A stretch of 64,000 bases of DNA from Billgrantia endophytica (GCF_002879615.1 NZ_PNRF01000020.1:86044-150043), one strand, 5' to 3'. Positions 1-9,172 are shown, counted from the stretch's first letter. The notes: generated from the sequence alone by a model not told the origin. Numbers and translations are program-made.

Positions 1-364
1 TCATGAATTCCGGCGCCGGGATGTCGCCCTCGCCGTGTGCCGCACGCTGGGCGTTGAGCGCCGCCTTGAGCAGGTAGATATTCTTGACCCCCGGGATCTC
101 CACCGGATACTGGAAGCCAAGCAGCATGCCGGCCAGAGCACGCTCCTCGATTTCCATTTCCAGCACGTCCTGGCCCTCGAAGGTGACCGAACCGGAGGTC
201 ACTTCGTAACCTTCCTTGCCGGCGATCACGGCCGACAGCGTCGACTTGCCCGCCCCGTTGGGGCCCATGATGGCGTGAACCTCACCGGCGTTGACGGTCA
301 GGCTGAGGCCCTTGAGGATTTCCTTGCCTTCGACCGTGACGTGCAGATCCTTGACTTCGAGCAT
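1..364 (-). CDS. sufC: SufC, Fe-S assembly ATPase (partial)
   Basis: This is the N-terminal part (121 codons) of SufC, the soluble ABC-type ATPase of the SUF iron-sulfur scaffold, which binds SufB and SufD in the cytoplasm. The gene runs off the left edge. The visible protein begins [20 protein letters not shown] and has a Walker [10 protein letters not shown], near residue 34, followed by the SufC-type stretch [15 protein letters not shown]. It lies downstream of sufB on the same strand with a 190-base gap holding a large inverted repeat. Start chosen at the only ATG that gives the canonical SufC N terminus. Identification is firm; the remaining C-terminal part lies outside the window. Confidence 0.95.
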   Translation of the reverse strand, partial: MLEVKDLHVTVEGKEILKGLSLTVNAGEVHAIMGPNGAGKSTLSAVIAGKEGYEVTSGSVTFEGQDVLEMEIEERALAGMLLGFQYPVEIPGVKNIYLLKAALNAQRAAHGEGDIPAPEFM

Positions 365-463
365 CTTGAGTACCTTATCTATTCTGGCGAGCCGCCAACG
401 CGACCCGAAAAATTTGTTTCCACCCAACCAACAAGCGCGTCATGGGCGAAGGTCAATCAAGGC

Positions 464-525
464 GGAAGCCCGACGAGTGCAGCGGAGTTGACTGTTGCTC
501 AATGAGCATGCCGAGTCGGGCTTCC
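464..525. repeat. Inverted repeat between sufB and sufC
   Basis: Perfect 11-base arms, GGAAGCCCGAC at 464-474 and GTCGGGCTTCC at 515-525, enclose 40 bases that contain a smaller hairpin (TGCTCA/TGAGCA). There is no T-tract on either side. On the suf transcript it could act as an RNA-processing or stability element between sufB and sufC. The function is inferred. Confidence 0.6.
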
Positions 526-554
526 AACACAGAGTGACCGAGCGCAATAGCGCT

Positions 555-1997
<1,443 letters not shown>

Positions 1998-2114
1998 GAT
2001 CAATCCCCTCCCGGGCGGTTGGGTCGGCGAACTGCGAGTCCGCCTGGGTAATGGTGTTTCGAAGAAGCGCAGTCCGGTGGGCCGTGATGAACACACCGTG
2101 TTCGCTTTAACGCG

Positions 2115-2579
2115 TCAGGCCATGTCGATGGCCAGACTGACACTCTGAATGGGCAGCTGTACCGGCAACTTGATGGGCGACGTGTCGGCCAGGTGCGCCA
2201 GGGTCACGCTGTCGAGCAGGGTACGGACAGCCAGTGAAACCCGCTGCCAGTTGTCGGAAACCCCGCAGGTGGCAAGCAGGTCACAGTCGCCTTCCGCATG
2301 GCTGCACTCCGTCATCGCGACCGGCCCCTCGATGGCAGTGATGATATCGATGGCCGTGATGCGCGAAGCCGGCCTGGCCAGGGAGTAGCCGCCCTGAGAA
2401 CCGCGCCTGGACTCCAACAGGCCTGCACGCACCAGCATCTTCAGTGTCTTGCTGACGGTGGGGTGCGGCAGTTGCACCGCCTCGGCGAGCTCCGCTGCGG
2501 CATGCGATTGCTCCGGATGGCGTGCAATCTGCGCCATCACCACCGCGGCATAATCGGTCAGCCGTGAAAGCTTGAGCAT
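2115..2579 (-). CDS. Rrf2-family SUF operon regulator
   Basis: Winged-helix Rrf2/IscR-type transcription factor, 154 residues. The DNA-binding helices span about residues 8-60 (LTDYAAVVMAQIARHPEQSH, then HPTVSKTLKMLV). Three cysteines, C92, C99 and C105, lie in the spacing used by IscR relatives to ligate a [2Fe-2S] cluster. It matches the SUF-specific subgroup and is the first gene of the suf operon, 117 bases upstream of sufB. A GAGGAG ribosome binding site sits 6 bases before the ATG. Probable autoregulation is suggested by the IscR-like operator at 2626-2650. That it senses Fe-S status is inferred from family and context. Confidence 0.9.
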   Translation of the reverse strand: MLKLSRLTDYAAVVMAQIARHPEQSHAAAELAEAVQLPHPTVSKTLKMLVRAGLLESRRGSQGGYSLARPASRITAIDIITAIEGPVAMTECSHAEGDCDLLATCGVSDNWQRVSLAVRTLLDSVTLAHLADTSPIKLPVQLPIQSVSLAIDMA

Positions 2580-2625
2580 GCCTGACTCCTCTGATTCGCA
2601 GCCGTGTCATATTCACCCGCACCCT

Positions 2626-2650
2626 ATTGGGGACCATTTTAGTCCTGTAT
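2626..2650 (-). promoter_or_regulatory. IscR type-1-like operator upstream of suf operon
   Basis: On the minus strand the 25 bases contain GACTAAAATGGTC flanked by ATA and AAT, which resembles the IscR type 1 consensus (ATA-SYY-GACT-RWWWY-AGTC-RRS-TAT) with a few mismatches. It is centred about 60 bases upstream of the regulator start, a position suited to repression by an Rrf2 protein. No binding data can be read from the sequence. Confidence 0.5.
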
Positions 2651-2769
2651 GGATTCGATGTGAAGCCCTGGAGCCGTTTCCGTCTGTCAGACGGCACGTT
2701 GCCGGCATGATCGATGCCGATGGCATCAAAAAATACAATCATTCTCATCTAAAGAATGAATCGATCGAC

Positions 2770-3111
2770 TTACGCCTTCTTGACGAAGTCCGACTTCAGC
2801 TTCATCGGCCCGATGCCGTCGATCTTGCAGTCGATGTCATGATCGCCTTCGACCAGGCGGATGTTCTTGACCTTGGTACCGACCTTGACCACGGAGGAAG
2901 AACCCTTGACCTTGAGATCCTTGATCACGGTGACGGTATCCCCGTCATTCAGCACGTTGCCGTTGGCATCGCGCACCGCCGTTTCCTCCGGGGCTGAGGC
3001 GGGCCCTTCTTCCTTCGACCACTCATGGCCACACTCCGGGCAGACGAACTGAATGCCGTCATCGTAGGTAAATTCGGATGCACAGGCTGGGCAGTTGGGT
3101 AACGCACTCAT
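2770..3111 (-). CDS. PhnA/YjdM-like zinc-ribbon protein
   Basis: A 113-residue protein of the PhnA (YjdM) family, historically named from the E. coli phosphonate region but not a proven phosphonate enzyme. The N terminus has two CxxC pairs, CPAC and CPEC, forming a zinc ribbon in residues 7-27. The C-terminal half (from about residue 45) is the conserved PhnA domain: [20 protein letters not shown] then [20 protein letters not shown]. The ATG at 3111 is preceded by AAAGGA. It is a single gene between the suf operon and a divergent Lrp-type regulator. Its cellular role is unknown, so no function beyond the family is claimed. Confidence 0.9.
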   Translation of the reverse strand: MSALPNCPACASEFTYDDGIQFVCPECGHEWSKEEGPASAPEETAVRDANGNVLNDGDTVTVIKDLKVKGSSSVVKVGTKVKNIRLVEGDHDIDCKIDGIGPMKLKSDFVKKA

Positions 3112-3264
3112 GGGAGGGGTCCTTTATAAAGACGTCGTGTGACAAGAAACGAAGCCGGTCAGCCTACACCGCTTGCCCTACCGCCTCCAGTGGCGCCGCC
3201 CCGGGGAAGCTTTAGCTAGTAGAGTGCGCTACTTCAGTTGGCTAAAACGGGCATGATTTGCCAG

Positions 3265-3279
3265 ACTTCAAGTTGAAGT
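3265..3279. promoter_or_regulatory. Perfect 15-base palindrome before the Lrp-type gene
   Basis: ACTTCAA-G-TTGAAGT is a perfect dyad 52 bases upstream of the Lrp/AsnC gene. Regulators of this family commonly bind imperfect palindromes in their own promoters, so this is a candidate autoregulatory operator. Confidence 0.45.
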
Positions 3280-3330
3280 TAGCCGCAAAAACCAAGAAGT
3301 CACGCAATGTCACCATGACAAGGCACAGCC

Positions 3331-3804
3331 ATGCGCCCCATGAAGCTCGACCGAATTGACCACAAGCTGTTGGAAGCCCTGCAGTTGGATGCTCGTCTGA
3401 CGACAGCCGAACTGGCCGAGCGGGTCAGCCTGTCGCCCTCCCCCTGCGCTCGGCGTATCCGTCGTCTCGAGCACGAAGGCCTGATCACCCGCTATCGAGC
3501 CGAGCTGGACAAGGGGAAGCTCGGCCTGGATATCACCATCTTTGTACAGGTACGCCTGAGTCAACATCAGGATACCCTGGTCGAACAGTTCGAGGAGACG
3601 GTCAGAAGCATGCCGGAGGTGATCAACTGCCATACCGTTTCCGGCGCCTTCGATTACCTGCTTCACGTCATCACCGCCGACCTGGGAAATTATGAGCAAT
3701 GGGTGCGTCGCCTGCAAAAGTTGCCCATGGTCAATATCGTGGACAGCAGCTTCGCCATACGAACCATCAAGGAAAACGGCTCCCTGCCACTACCCGGGGA
3801 ATAA
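3331..3804 (+). CDS. Lrp/AsnC-family transcriptional regulator
   Basis: A 157-residue regulator with an N-terminal helix-turn-helix (residues 7-60, DRIDHKLLEALQLDARLTTA then SPSPCARRIRRLEHEGLITR) and a C-terminal RAM/AsnC ligand-binding fold (about 70-150). Proteins of this type form octamers and respond to amino acids or related metabolites; the ligand here cannot be told. A second ATG at 3340 is possible, but AAGG lies 9 bases before 3331. It is transcribed toward the NDUFA9-like gene with a 120-base gap. The palindrome at 3265-3279 suggests autoregulation. Confidence 0.9.
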   Translation: MRPMKLDRIDHKLLEALQLDARLTTAELAERVSLSPSPCARRIRRLEHEGLITRYRAELDKGKLGLDITIFVQVRLSQHQDTLVEQFEETVRSMPEVINCHTVSGAFDYLLHVITADLGNYEQWVRRLQKLPMVNIVDSSFAIRTIKENGSLPLPGE

Positions 3805-3923
3805 GCGGTCGTTCTTTCCACTACCTTGACGACCCGCCCGCCTTCCGCACTGGATACCGGTAGCCGTTATTCGCGAGCATGGCATGCCATGACCTTGCTT
3901 ACGAGTCACAGGGGGAATGCGTC

Positions 3924-4829
3924 ATGTCTGGGCCCATTGCGGTATTTGGCGGTACCGGTTTCCTCGGCAGCATGCTCGTTCACGAGCTGGTGGATGCTGG
4001 CCGGCCAGTCCGCATTGCCGCTCGCAAGCCATCCCTGCCCGAATGGGCTGAGCCGGGAGACAAACTGGAACTGGCCAGCGTGGATATCCGCGACGAGACC
4101 TCTGTCGTCAACGCCTTGTCGGGAGTCGCCGGGGTGGTGAATGCGGTCAGTCTGTATGTGGAAAGTCGCGGGAAGCGCTTCGCCGACATCCATGTGGAAG
4201 CCGCTGGTCGCCTGGCTCGCCTGGCACATGGGGCAGGTATCGAACGACTGGTGCATATCTCCGGCATCGGAGTCGATGTGCGGTCGCGCTCGGCCTATGT
4301 GCGCGCACGTGCCGAGGGCGAGTTGGCGGTCATCGCCGAATTCTCCAAAGCCGTCATCCTGCGCCCCAGTGTCATGTTCGGTCCCGACGATGCCTTTCTG
4401 AGCGCCCTGTCGCGATTGACGCGACTACCCGTCATTCCTCTGTTTGGCCGTGGCGAGACCCGCCTGCAGCCGGTGCATGTGCTGGATGTGGCACGAGCCA
4501 TCCTGAGGCTGATGGGCAATGCGCCTCCGGAGCGGCGACTGTTCGAACTGGGTGGCCCCGATATCCTGCGCTACCGTGACATCGTCAAGCTGATAGCGGC
4601 CTATCGGGAGCGCGAACGCCCCCTGGTGCCGATCCCTTTTCCGCTGTGGCACCTGATGGCCCTTCTGGCGTCTCCACTACCCAATCCGCCGCTGACCCGT
4701 GACCAGGTCATCATGATGGCGCAGGAGAACGTCGCCAACGAGGGTGTCGGCACGCTGCAAGACCTCGATATCCTGCCTCGCTCGCTGCGTGACAACCTGC
4801 CGATGTGCCTTGGCCCTGACCGGGATTAA
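3924..4829 (+). CDS. NDUFA9-like NAD(P)-binding protein
   Basis: Atypical short-chain dehydrogenase/reductase, 301 residues, related to the complex I assembly subunit NDUFA9. The N terminus after the start (MSGPIAVFGGTGFLGSMLVH) holds the glycine-rich nucleotide motif GGTGFLG. No YxxxK pair typical of classical SDRs is evident. Start at 3924 is chosen because AGGGGGAA lies just upstream; a longer frame begins at 3879. Bacterial members are linked to quinone- or lipid-related redox metabolism, but the substrate is unknown. The stop codon overlaps that of the convergent PhoU-like gene within the four bases TTAA. Confidence 0.85.
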   Translation: MSGPIAVFGGTGFLGSMLVHELVDAGRPVRIAARKPSLPEWAEPGDKLELASVDIRDETSVVNALSGVAGVVNAVSLYVESRGKRFADIHVEAAGRLARLAHGAGIERLVHISGIGVDVRSRSAYVRARAEGELAVIAEFSKAVILRPSVMFGPDDAFLSALSRLTRLPVIPLFGRGETRLQPVHVLDVARAILRLMGNAPPERRLFELGGPDILRYRDIVKLIAAYRERERPLVPIPFPLWHLMALLASPLPNPPLTRDQVIMMAQENVANEGVGTLQDLDILPRSLRDNLPMCLGPDRD

Positions 4830-5509
4830 TCCTTGGTGGCCTCATCATCCGAGTAGAAATCCAGATCCTCCAGTCGCCCAAGCACGGCAGTGGCGATATT
4901 GGCCAGGTGGGAGGCGACGCGCTTGTAGTGGCGAGCGAGCAGCGAGTAGGCCACGGCCTCGTGGAAGGCGACCTGCTGATCATCCTTGAACAGCTCCTCG
5001 ATCAGGTGATCACTTTGGGCACGGATGCCTCGCGCCATGGACAGCACCTGGCGGGCCTTGACTTCATTGGAGTCACGGGTAGCGCTGACCATCATGCCGA
5101 ACATACGGCTCATCTGCTCGGCCATGCCGTCCAGCGGTCCCTGGTAGCGCGGCACGTGGAAGCCCTCGCTATAGAAGCTGCCAACCTCGAAAACGTTCTT
5201 GCAGTAGTCGCCGATGCGCTCGGCGTCCTTGGCCACGCTCATCAGCGCCAGGCAGACGGCGACGTCGTGGCCCGGGTTGACGGTAAGGTGACGCAGCACC
5301 TTGCGGCGGATCGAGCGCTCGAGATCATTGATCGCCTGGTCGCGGTCGTAGAGAGGCTGGCGAACTTCGTCGACCGGCACGGTGCTGTAGAGCACCTCAT
5401 TGGCACGCGCGAACATCCACTCGCCATGCTCGAGCATGGCCGTCAGATCCTCAAATGCCTTGTCGAGGGTATTTTCCGAGGTCAGAGCGCTATAGAGCTG
5501 TCGAAACAT
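4826..5509 (-). CDS. PhoU-domain protein paired with Na/Pi symporter
   Basis: An all-helical protein of 227 residues in the PhoU/DUF47 class. The stretch AVCLALMSVAKDAERIGDYC contains the acidic metal-binding type motif ExxxD found in PhoU repeats (AERIGDYCKN). It follows the Na/phosphate symporter gene with a 27-base gap on the same strand. In many bacteria this domain is fused to the C terminus of the symporter; here it is a separate subunit, probably modulating uptake. It is distinct from the true phoU at 17864-18592. Confidence 0.85.
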   Translation of the reverse strand: MFRQLYSALTSENTLDKAFEDLTAMLEHGEWMFARANEVLYSTVPVDEVRQPLYDRDQAINDLERSIRRKVLRHLTVNPGHDVAVCLALMSVAKDAERIGDYCKNVFEVGSFYSEGFHVPRYQGPLDGMAEQMSRMFGMMVSATRDSNEVKARQVLSMARGIRAQSDHLIEELFKDDQQVAFHEAVAYSLLARHYKRVASHLANIATAVLGRLEDLDFYSDDEATKD

Positions 5510-5536
5510 GGGAAGAAAACTCCGGATACGCCGCGC

Positions 5537-6745
5537 TCAGCGCAGGCTCATGAACAGTTCGGTGGCAGTGATGCCGACGAGGGGCACCACCAGGAATACA
5601 CCAATCAGGAACAGGAAGGCATAGCGTGTTCGCTTGGCCGCCAGATTGCCGTACCAACTGGCCATTCGCAGCGGGATATGGCGCAGTGGATACCAGATGG
5701 CGGTGCCGGTCAGGTTGAAGATGACATGGAACAAGGCGACCGTCATGGCGGCGGCGACGGGATTGGCGGTGGCAGCCAGCACGCTGGTGAAGGTGGTGCC
5801 AAGGTTGGCACCCATCATGAATGGCAATACGCGGCGAATGCGCACCACACCGGCTCCGGCCAATGGCACCATCAGGCTGCTGGTGATGGAACTCGACTGC
5901 ACCAATACGGTAGAGACCAAGCCGATGCCATAGGCGCGCAGGTCGGTACGAAAGAAGTAGGTACTGAACAGGCCATCCATATGACGCAGCAGGGCGCCAC
6001 GCAGGTTCTGCACCATGAAGATCAGCGCGGTGAACATCAGCAGCATACCCATCCCGGCGACCAACAGCCCCTGCGCGGCCAGGCTCGTGCCCAGGCTGCC
6101 ACCCAGCCAGTTGGCGGCGTCCACCACCGGGGCGGTGATGACCTTGATCGGACTATCGGGCCTGGCCACCTCTTCAAGGCCGATCAGTTCGGCCACCCAG
6201 CCGGCCAGGAGAGTGAAAACGCCACGTCCAGTATCATGGAGCATGCCGCTGAACCACTCGATGGGGAATACCACCGCCACGGTGAGAATATTGAAGAAGT
6301 CGTGCATCAGCGCCGCGGTGAAGGAGCGGCGGAAGTTACTCTTGATGCGCACGTTGGCCAAGGCCACGATGACTCCGGTCACCGCGGTGCCGATATTGGC
6401 GCCCATGATCGCGAACACGGCAGTGCCCAGGGTCATCTCACCGCTGGCTACCAGGGTGACGATCAGCGCCGTCGTGAAAGACGAACTCTGCACCACCATG
6501 GTGACCAGCACACCGGCGAGCAGGGCGATAAAAGGGTTTGCCCCGTAGGCGAAGGCGCGCACCAGGAAGTCACTGTCGTCGCCGAAGGTACCCAACCCGG
6601 AACCGAGCACGTTGAGTGCGGCAAGGAACAGGTAGAGGCACAAGCCGGCATAGATGCCCCGCAGCCAGGCCGGAACCTCACGTTTCTGCTCACGCGTGAG
6701 TGCCGCCTGGGTGAGGTTGGAAGTAGAGGGGTCGATTTTCGACAT
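5537..6745 (-). CDS. Na+/phosphate symporter (PNaS family)
   Basis: Inner-membrane sodium-coupled phosphate transporter of 402 residues. Two inverted repeats each contain a QSSS motif, VVQSSSFTTALIVTLVASG and LVQSSSITSSLMVPLAGAG, the hallmark of this family. Multiple hydrophobic segments begin with GIYAGLCLYLFLAALNVLG. The frame extends to a GTG at 6799, but the ATG at 6745 gives the usual N terminus; its ribosome binding site is weak. A Pho-box-like 18-mer at 6830-6847 suggests PhoB control. The adjacent PhoU-like gene is likely co-transcribed. It probably gives a second route for phosphate uptake beside the two Pst systems. Confidence 0.92.
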   Translation of the reverse strand: MSKIDPSTSNLTQAALTREQKREVPAWLRGIYAGLCLYLFLAALNVLGSGLGTFGDDSDFLVRAFAYGANPFIALLAGVLVTMVVQSSSFTTALIVTLVASGEMTLGTAVFAIMGANIGTAVTGVIVALANVRIKSNFRRSFTAALMHDFFNILTVAVVFPIEWFSGMLHDTGRGVFTLLAGWVAELIGLEEVARPDSPIKVITAPVVDAANWLGGSLGTSLAAQGLLVAGMGMLLMFTALIFMVQNLRGALLRHMDGLFSTYFFRTDLRAYGIGLVSTVLVQSSSITSSLMVPLAGAGVVRIRRVLPFMMGANLGTTFTSVLAATANPVAAAMTVALFHVIFNLTGTAIWYPLRHIPLRMASWYGNLAAKRTRYAFLFLIGVFLVVPLVGITATELFMSLR

Positions 6746-6829
6746 GAAAAAGGCCGTTATGAGGATAAGCGTACTTGATGACGGGCGTGTGACACCCACG
6801 TTTCAGTCCGCGCACGGTAACCGCTGCAG

Positions 6830-6847
6830 ATGACAGTTTGATGACAG
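6830..6847 (-). promoter_or_regulatory. Pho box upstream of Na/Pi symporter
   Basis: Minus-strand sequence CTGTCATCAAACTGTCAT: two identical CTGTCAT heptamers separated by four bases, a near-ideal PhoB site. It points toward the symporter gene 85 bases downstream. Confidence 0.85.
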
Positions 6848-6862
6848 CCGGCAAGACCGCTG

Positions 6863-7300
6863 CTATTCGCCGATATCTTCGTTCCACAACTCGGGGGATG
6901 CCTCGATGAAGCCGGTCATCAGCTCGATACACTCCTCTGACTGGATGATCTCCACTTCGACCCCACGCGAGCGCAACAGCTCTTCTTCCCCCATGAAGGT
7001 CCGATTCTCGCCAACCACTACCTTGGGAATGCCGTAGAGCAGGATCGCCCCGCTACACATCGGACATGGCGAAAGCGTGGTATAGAGAACGCAGTCGCGA
7101 TAGACCGACGCGGCTTGACGTCCGGCATTTTCCAGGGCGTCCATTTCGCCGTGCAAGACCGTACTGCCCGACTGTACGCGGCGGTTATGTCCACGGCCGA
7201 GTATGCGCCCCCGGTGAACCAGAACCGAGCCGATGGGTATCCCTCCCTCCGTGAGACCCTGCCGGGCCTCCTCCAGGGCAGCCTGCATGTACTTGTCCAT
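6863..7300 (-). CDS. Cytosine deaminase, fungal Fcy1-like
   Basis: A 145-residue zinc-dependent deaminase of the CDA fold. The metal and proton-shuttle residues are H50 and E52 (LHGEMDALEN) and C79/C82 (SPCPMC). The family also includes TadA, but several features match yeast cytosine deaminase: HGE instead of HAE, GHNRRVQ with N39 at the substrate-binding position, LLYGIPKVVVGEN, and a C terminus ELWNEDIGE almost identical to the yeast ending. The likely reaction is cytosine to uracil plus ammonia. Start at 7300 has GGAG upstream; the open frame runs 72 codons further. It is a single gene next to the phosphate symporter. A guanine or other nucleobase substrate is not excluded. Confidence 0.8.
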   Translation of the reverse strand: MDKYMQAALEEARQGLTEGGIPIGSVLVHRGRILGRGHNRRVQSGSTVLHGEMDALENAGRQAASVYRDCVLYTTLSPCPMCSGAILLYGIPKVVVGENRTFMGEEELLRSRGVEVEIIQSEECIELMTGFIEASPELWNEDIGE

Positions 7301-7351
7301 TGGCGATGACTCCGAATCCGCTATAGCGGAAAAATACGTGGTGACCCCGAC

Positions 7352-7543
7352 GTGACCATAGCAAACCCCGCCCCTGCTTGCCCGCGAAAAGGGCTGACCA
7401 AAACAGGCGACCCTGACGAGAGAACCGTCGCCCGCAATGCCGACCTGGTGGCCCGTTACGGTGGTGAGGGGTTTGCGATTATTCTGCCGGATGCCGATCT
7501 GGGGAAGGCCAGGCACAATGGCCGTAATCAGGTCGCCGCCTGA
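7352..7543 (+). pseudogene. Remnant of a GGDEF (diguanylate cyclase) gene
   Basis: A short reading frame encodes NADLVARYGGEGFAIILPDA, which closely resembles the active-site loop of diguanylate cyclases (typically DLVARYGGEEFA..LP). Only about 40 residues of the GGDEF domain remain; the motif reads GGEGF and the frame then ends at a stop. No upstream or downstream part of the domain is visible. It is best read as a decayed gene fragment between the cytosine deaminase and the ZipA-like gene. Confidence 0.65.
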
Positions 7544-7564
7544 GCTGACGGCACGGGCGGGGCC

Positions 7565-8194
7565 CTATAACGCGTTCTGCCTCAACTCATCCAAGGCGTC
7601 TTTCGACAGCACCTGACGATCCGCATCCAGGATCTGCCCCCCGATGGAGGCCACCGACTCCGTGAAGCGAATGAGGGTATCGGGGTTTCTGGCCACGCGG
7701 CGCTTGCTGATGAAGTGGACCAGTATGGAAACGCCGTTGACAATGGGCTGGTCGCCGCCCTCATGCAAAGGTGGAAGGGTGCCGGGCGGGGACGAGTTGG
7801 CGATGGTGAGTTTGTAGCCAGCTTGAGGGTCCCGGACACGATACACGCCCAGCCTGGAATCGTATTGGGCATTGTTTTCTGCCAACAGCTTGGCCAACCG
7901 GCGGTTGGTGTCCAGACCCGGCCAGTCGAGCACCACGAACATGCACTGCTGAACATCCTTGCCCGTCACCGTCTTGAACTGATGTGTCGCTGGCGTACCC
8001 GGCTGTTGGAATGGCGCTCCGGACGGCTTCTCGGGCGGATCCGATGGCGCTTCCGGCACGCCTTCCGCCGCATCGAGCCTCGTCTTCTGGTGGGATGAGT
8101 TTCTGGAGTAACGCACGATGAAATACGCCAGGCACACCAAGGCGAAAAACAATGTCACGCCAGCAAGCAGTAAAGAGCCGATTACCGGATCCAT
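7565..8194 (-). CDS. ZipA-like membrane-anchored protein
   Basis: A 209-residue protein with the ZipA plan: an N-terminal membrane segment (residues 5-28, IGSLLLAGVTLFFALVCLAY), a proline-rich linker (about 45-72) and a C-terminal domain from about residue 80 that resembles the FtsZ-binding ZipA_C fold. Supporting segments are KLTIANSSPPGTLPP, NGVSILVHF and SIGGQILDADRQVLSKD, matching the SLANMVKPGTF, GVTIFMQ and LGGVVLDDQR regions of ZipA. True ZipA normally lies next to ligA, which is not here, and is longer. This is probably a divergent paralogue; whether it binds FtsZ is unknown. Confidence 0.7.
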   Translation of the reverse strand: MDPVIGSLLLAGVTLFFALVCLAYFIVRYSRNSSHQKTRLDAAEGVPEAPSDPPEKPSGAPFQQPGTPATHQFKTVTGKDVQQCMFVVLDWPGLDTNRRLAKLLAENNAQYDSRLGVYRVRDPQAGYKLTIANSSPPGTLPPLHEGGDQPIVNGVSILVHFISKRRVARNPDTLIRFTESVASIGGQILDADRQVLSKDALDELRQNAL

Positions 8195-8438
8195 TCTGGT
8201 CTAGCCTCTTGACGAATCGATAATGTCATCCGTATTCATAAACATTCATTGTGCTTCGGCTGATGATGCCAGCGCGCGTCTTCGGGAAAAGACTACCGCA
8301 GGGCCGATGGAAGCGCTAGACAACCACGTTCCACGATACCCTCTTAATCCGCGACACATCATGACGTCGAGCATAAAAGCCAGAAAAGCCGCTTTGAGAA
8401 CAGCTCAGTGATTCAATCGACAGACAAACGACGGGCGG

Positions 8439-8981
8439 TTAGCGCCAGTGCCGGCCATGACGTTCCCACCACGTCAGCGCAATGCTTCGATTCTCTCGAT
8501 TGGTCTCCTCTGACAGCACCGTGCCTAACTGAATGTACTCCCCACCGGTCTGAGCCAGAACCGCCGGGTCCTGGGAGGCCAGTTGCAGGGCATAAAGTAC
8601 AAGCATCAGTTCATGGGAACTGGTGGTGTCGATCAGGCCAAACAGCAGCGGGATGGCCGGCTCGCCAAGCTGCCCGAGCTGCTCCGCCGCGGTGTACCAG
8701 ACCCGTGGATGCTCAGCCGCGCCATAGGTATCGACAAAGCGTCGGTCCGCCAATCGGCTGGCGTAGTAATGCGCCTGGTCCTCCGCCGTCACGAACAGGG
8801 GCGGCAGCCAATAGCGATCTTCCGGCGTTGCCTGTGCCTCCGCTACGGCGGGAGCCGGGGATTCCACCGGAATATCTGAAGGTAGCGACTCCAGGGGCGG
8901 CTCCGGCGAGCGCGTCGCGCAGCCACTGAGCAGCAAGGTAACCAGCAGGGCCGAGGAAAGACGCAATACTCGTGTTGTCAC
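8439..8981 (-). CDS. Predicted lipoprotein with HEAT-like helices
   Basis: A 180-residue protein beginning at a GTG with AGGAG eight bases upstream; an upstream ATG at 9059 has no such support. The N terminus MTTRVLRLSSALLVTLLLSG is a lipoprotein signal with lipobox LLSGC, lipidated on C21. A proline-rich linker follows, then helical segments such as YTAAEQLGQLGEPAIPLLFG that recall HEAT repeats. It is probably anchored in the outer membrane facing the periplasm. The function is unknown. It is divergent from phoB-phoR, but nothing links it to phosphate except position. Confidence 0.75.
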   Translation of the reverse strand: MTTRVLRLSSALLVTLLLSGCATRSPEPPLESLPSDIPVESPAPAVAEAQATPEDRYWLPPLFVTAEDQAHYYASRLADRRFVDTYGAAEHPRVWYTAAEQLGQLGEPAIPLLFGLIDTTSSHELMLVLYALQLASQDPAVLAQTGGEYIQLGTVLSEETNRENRSIALTWWERHGRHWR

Positions 8982-9104
8982 CTGGAGCACTCCTGTGAAC
9001 GACGTATCTTCCAGCTTAGCGGTTATGGCGCATCTGTCCTGCTCTCTACCTGGCGCCATGAACGACCTGGTCGTCGAGCCGGGTAAGGCTCGGGTACGAT
9101 AGCA

Positions 9105-9122
9105 CTGTCATTCAACTGACAT
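9105..9122 (+). promoter_or_regulatory. Pho box and promoter of phoBR
   Basis: CTGTCATTCAACTGACAT: two heptamers with one mismatch to the PhoB consensus. A -10-like TGTTAT (9133-9138) follows after exactly 10 bases, the spacing seen at PhoB-activated promoters. This predicts autoregulation of phoB-phoR. Confidence 0.85.
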
Positions 9123-9172
9123 GATATCGTGCTGTTATCGTCATCGACCCGCTATAAACCAGAGGCCCCGCA

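Noticed and set aside
4907..6778. A 623-codon open frame on the plus strand
   Set aside because: It is antisense to the PhoU-like and Na/Pi symporter genes, histidine- and glutamine-rich as expected of a shadow frame in G+C-rich DNA, with no recognisable domain.
8223..8411. A 62-codon plus-strand frame between the ZipA-like and lipoprotein genes
   Set aside because: No ribosome binding site and no protein-like pattern; the gap is treated as non-coding.
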